A stretch of 10,727 nt of DNA from an uncultured Limnohabitans sp. (GTDB lineage: Bacteria; Pseudomonadota; Gammaproteobacteria; Burkholderiales; Burkholderiaceae_C), in NCBI RefSeq assembly GCF_937889215.1, contig NZ_CALBEX010000043.1:1-10727 (forward strand), read 5' to 3'. Below, in pieces: positions 8,450 through 10,727 of the stretch; position 1 is the stretch's first letter; every line of letters begins with the position of its first letter. Position numbers and translations under genes: made by a program. The notes under the pieces are model-generated. The model was not told where the DNA came from, did no database searches, and saw only the letters and a list, made by a program, of their open reading frames with translations.

Positions 8450-9511
8450 TCAAATCACAACAGGCTCAGGCTCCAGCCGAATCCCAAAGCGCTCGTACAC
8501 GCTGGTCTGAATGGCTTTGGCCAGCGTCATGACCTCGCCGCCCGTGCAGGGGTTCTCGCGCCCACCCCGATTGACCAGCACCAGCGCTTGCTTTTCATAA
8601 ACACCAGCGTGACCGACGGTCTTGCCTTTCCAGCCGCAGGCGTCGATCAGCCAGCCTGCGGCCAGTTTGATGCTGCCGTCGGGCATGGGGTAGTGCACCA
8701 CCTTTGGCTCGCGGGCGATGATGTCGGCGCATTGATCAGGCGTCACCGTGGGGTTCTTGAAGAAGCTGCCGGCGTTGCCAATCACTGCTGGGTCAGGCAG
8801 TTTGGCCCGGCGAATGGCCACCACCCAGTCAAAAATCTGCCGCGCATCAGGGTTGTGGATGCCGGTCTCGGCCATCTTGCGCTCCAAATCCAGATAACCC
8901 AGCTCGGGCTTCCAGCGCTTGGGCAGCGCAAAGCGCACCCGCAAGATCACCGCCCTGCCCGCCAGGCCAAGGCCATCCGGACCGCCAGAGCCGATTGATG
9001 GGTGTTTGAACACCGAATCGCGGTAACTGAAACCGCATTGCGCCGCATTCAGGCTGAACAGCTCGCCGGTGAACAAGTCCATCGCATCCAGCGACTCAAA
9101 ACGGTCTTGCAACTCCACGCCATAAGCACCGATGTTCTGAACGGGCGATGCGCCCACCGTACCAGGAATCAGGGCCATGTTTTCCAGGCCCGGGTAACCG
9201 TGGTCCAGCGTCCAGGCCACCAGCGCATGCCAGTCAACGCCTGCACCCGCTTCAATCACCCAGTGTTTGTCCGTCTCACTCGCCAAACGCATGCCGGGCA
9301 CTTCGATCTTGAGCACCAACGCCTTGACGTCACCCGTCAAAACGATGTTGCTGCCGCCGCCCAGCACTTGACGGGGCAAAGTGGCCAAAGCGGGGTCGGC
9401 CAGCACGGCCAGCAGGTCGGTTTCGGAGCGCACACGCACCAACGCCAGCGCCTTGGCGGCGATACCAAAGGTGTTGTACGGCTGCAAAGGAACGTTTTTC
9501 TCCAGGTTCAT
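8450..9511 (-). CDS. murB: UDP-N-acetylenolpyruvoylglucosamine reductase (MurB)
   Basis: MurB is the FAD- and NADPH-dependent enzyme that reduces UDP-GlcNAc-enolpyruvate to UDP-MurNAc in cytoplasmic peptidoglycan synthesis. The 353-residue protein is of the E. coli (type I) form. N-terminal FAD-binding features are NTFGIAA (13-19), [10 protein letters not shown] (50-59) and [17 protein letters not shown] (115-131). Catalytic residues are visible as Arg164 in FSYRDSVFK, Ser249 in [10 protein letters not shown] and a Glu in the C-terminal LEPE motif (347/349). The start is ATG at 9511, preceded by no clear Shine-Dalgarno. It converges on argG across a 270-bp gap with the two hairpin elements and has no obvious terminator of its own before the one at 8153-8179. 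It diverges from yajQ. Confidence 0.97.
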   Translation of the reverse strand: MNLEKNVPLQPYNTFGIAAKALALVRVRSETDLLAVLADPALATLPRQVLGGGSNIVLTGDVKALVLKIEVPGMRLASETDKHWVIEAGAGVDWHALVAWTLDHGYPGLENMALIPGTVGASPVQNIGAYGVELQDRFESLDAMDLFTGELFSLNAAQCGFSYRDSVFKHPSIGSGGPDGLGLAGRAVILRVRFALPKRWKPELGYLDLERKMAETGIHNPDARQIFDWVVAIRRAKLPDPAVIGNAGSFFKNPTVTPDQCADIIAREPKVVHYPMPDGSIKLAAGWLIDACGWKGKTVGHAGVYEKQALVLVNRGGRENPCTGGEVMTLAKAIQTSVYERFGIRLEPEPVVI

Positions 9512-9513
9512 GG

Positions 9514-9531
9514 GAGAATTGTCGCATTCTC
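9514..9531. repeat. Inverted repeat in the murB/yajQ divergent gap
   Basis: GAGAAT and ATTCTC form a perfect 6-bp inverted repeat with a 6-nt spacer, inside the 40-bp gap shared by two divergent genes. It ends 3 bp before the murB ATG, so it would fall in the murB leader and might act as an operator-like site or a start-proximal hairpin. Chance occurrence is possible. Confidence 0.35.
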
Positions 9532-9551
9532 AACCTCGGATTTTTAAAGCC

Positions 9552-10037
9552 ATGCCCTCGTTTGATACTGTTTGCGAACCCAACATGGCCGAAGTGCGCA
9601 ACGCCGTTGACACTTCTGCCAAAGAAATCGGCACCCGCTTTGACTTCAAAGGCACATCGGCCAAGATCGAGCTCAAAGACAAAGAGATCACCATGTTCGG
9701 TGATGCCGAATTTCAACTCACGCAGGTCGAAGACATCCTGCGCAACAAGCTGACCAAACGCACTGTGGACGTGCGCTTTCTGGACATTGGCAAGGTCGAG
9801 AAAATCGGCGGCGACAAGGTCAAGCAAGTGATCAAGGTCAAGAACGGCATCGAGACCGAAGACGCCAAAAAGATCACCAAGCTGATCAAGGAAAGCAAGA
9901 TCAAGGTGCAAGCGTCCATTCAGGGTGATGCGGTGCGCGTCACGGGCGCCAAGCGCGATGATTTGCAAGAAGCCATGGCCTTGCTGCGCAAAGACATGAC
10001 CGAGCTGCCCCTGAGTTTTGACAACTTCAGAGACTGA
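9552..10037 (+). CDS. yajQ: YajQ family nucleotide-binding protein (UPF0234)
   Basis: This 161-residue cytosolic protein has the exact usual length of the YajQ family. It begins [20 protein letters not shown] and contains [44 protein letters not shown] and [15 protein letters not shown], and ends [10 protein letters not shown]. The family folds as two ferredoxin-like domains. In Xanthomonas and Pseudomonas, members bind cyclic di-GMP and affect transcription; nucleic-acid binding has also been reported. The role in this organism is unproven. The ATG at 9552 is chosen over in-frame upstream starts because the family begins MPSFD and the upstream extension is antisense to murB. It diverges from murB, and its stop abuts the stop of the convergent gene. 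Confidence 0.95.
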   Translation: MPSFDTVCEPNMAEVRNAVDTSAKEIGTRFDFKGTSAKIELKDKEITMFGDAEFQLTQVEDILRNKLTKRTVDVRFLDIGKVEKIGGDKVKQVIKVKNGIETEDAKKITKLIKESKIKVQASIQGDAVRVTGAKRDDLQEAMALLRKDMTELPLSFDNFRD

Positions 10038-10727
10038 TCAGGGCGCTGGCGCGTCCATAAAAGCACCCGAGCGCAGCGTGACCACCAAGGTGTCACGCCA
10101 GCCGCCGTCTTGCTCGGGCTGAATGGGTGTGGTCTCGTGGATCACGCGGGTATCGTCCATCAGCAGCAAAGACCAAGGTTCACTCAACGTGAAACGCTGG
10201 CCTTGCGGGGTGTCCATGTCAAACACCCGAGTTTCGCCGCCTTTGATGCCGTGGCGTCCCACCAAAAATACCGCCACCCAGTTCACGCCATCGCGGTGCG
10301 CACCCTCGGGCGTGGGGCGGCCAATGCCATCGGTGGTGTCGATCCGAAACTGATGCGCTTCGGTGTACCAGGTTTGTTCGCCCTGCGCCGCAGAGGCCAC
10401 ACGGGCCAAGCATTGCAACAGTGCCGACCAGGCCGGTTGTTGCACCACCTCGGGCAACATGGGGTCAAACCAGCGCTGCATGCCACCATGCAAAGCGTTG
10501 TAGGACATCGGTTGCCAGTGGGCACGGTGCGGCACGGCATGCACCCGTTCACCGGTCACCTCAAAACTGGCATGGCGACGATGGCGGTAACGGCCACCGT
10601 CCTTGAGGTGTTGGTCAGGCGGTAGCGCATGCCAGCTCGGTTGCAGCGCTTGCAAATCCTCGATCGAGACATTGGCCAAAGCGCAAACGCTGGACGCCCC
10701 CAGCACCGCAAATCCCTGCGCCGCCAA
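10038..10727 (-). CDS. Fe(II)/2-oxoglutarate-dependent dioxygenase family protein, 5' end cut off
   Basis: At least 229 residues are visible and the frame is open to the right edge, so the N-terminus probably lies outside (the apparent first codon there is TTG). Numbered from that codon, the iron-binding triad is visible as His144 and Asp146 in AHRDGVNW and His197 in VIHETTP. Arg211 in RDTLVV is well placed to bind 2-oxoglutarate. The arrangement matches the 2OG-Fe dioxygenase family (Pfam 2OG-Fe_Oxy_2) that includes the L-isoleucine 4-hydroxylase of Bacillus, where the two histidines have similar spacing. Other family-like segments are SYNALHGGMQRWFDP (75-89) and TEAHQFRID (122-130). The substrate is unknown; a free amino acid is a reasonable guess, not shown. 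It converges on yajQ with zero spacing. Confidence 0.8.
   Translation of the reverse strand: MAAQGFAVLGASSVCALANVSIEDLQALQPSWHALPPDQHLKDGGRYRHRRHASFEVTGERVHAVPHRAHWQPMSYNALHGGMQRWFDPMLPEVVQQPAWSALLQCLARVASAAQGEQTWYTEAHQFRIDTTDGIGRPTPEGAHRDGVNWVAVFLVGRHGIKGGETRVFDMDTPQGQRFTLSEPWSLLLMDDTRVIHETTPIQPEQDGGWRDTLVVTLRSGAFMDAPAP

Overview
This window looks like the chromosome of a GC-rich betaproteobacterium, most likely Burkholderiales and probably Comamonadaceae. I infer this from the protein sequences, from the folC-dedD-cvpA-purF-metZ order, and from the divergent murB/yajQ pair. It is mostly a housekeeping region. I see no phage, transposase, CRISPR array, rRNA or tRNA.

Layout. Positions 1-5133 (minus strand) hold a compact operon read right to left: folC (folate glutamylation), dedD (SPOR-domain cell-division protein), cvpA (membrane protein), purF (first committed step of purine synthesis) and metZ (methionine synthesis, cut by the left edge). 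Folate cofactors feed both purine and methionine synthesis, so the grouping makes metabolic sense. accD, which precedes folC in E. coli, is not here. Positions 5184-8153 (plus strand) hold a small ArsC/Spx-like thioredoxin-fold protein, a secreted glycine-zipper protein followed by a strong terminator, ppnP (nucleoside phosphorylase) and argG (argininosuccinate synthase), again followed by a strong terminator. murB (minus, 8450-9511) and yajQ (plus, 9552-10037) diverge from a 40-bp gap. A non-haem iron 2-oxoglutarate oxygenase (minus, from 10038 to the right edge) converges on yajQ with no spacer.

Two genes appear frameshifted by one base in short G/C runs. metZ has six C where five restore the family sequence, near 487-492. 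argG lacks one G near 8084-8085, which replaces its last ~16 residues. These may be sequencing or assembly errors; both proteins are otherwise intact.

The most unusual part is the 270-bp gap between argG and murB. It holds two 85-bp hairpin elements in opposite orientation, at 8211-8295 and 8342-8426. Both follow the same plan: a 23-bp outer stem, one bulged A, a 6-bp inner stem and a 26-nt loop. The loops match at 23 of 26 positions, while the stems differ at about half their positions, mostly by paired changes that keep base pairing. This pattern suggests a family of structured RNA or hairpin-DNA elements. I do not recognise it as a named family.
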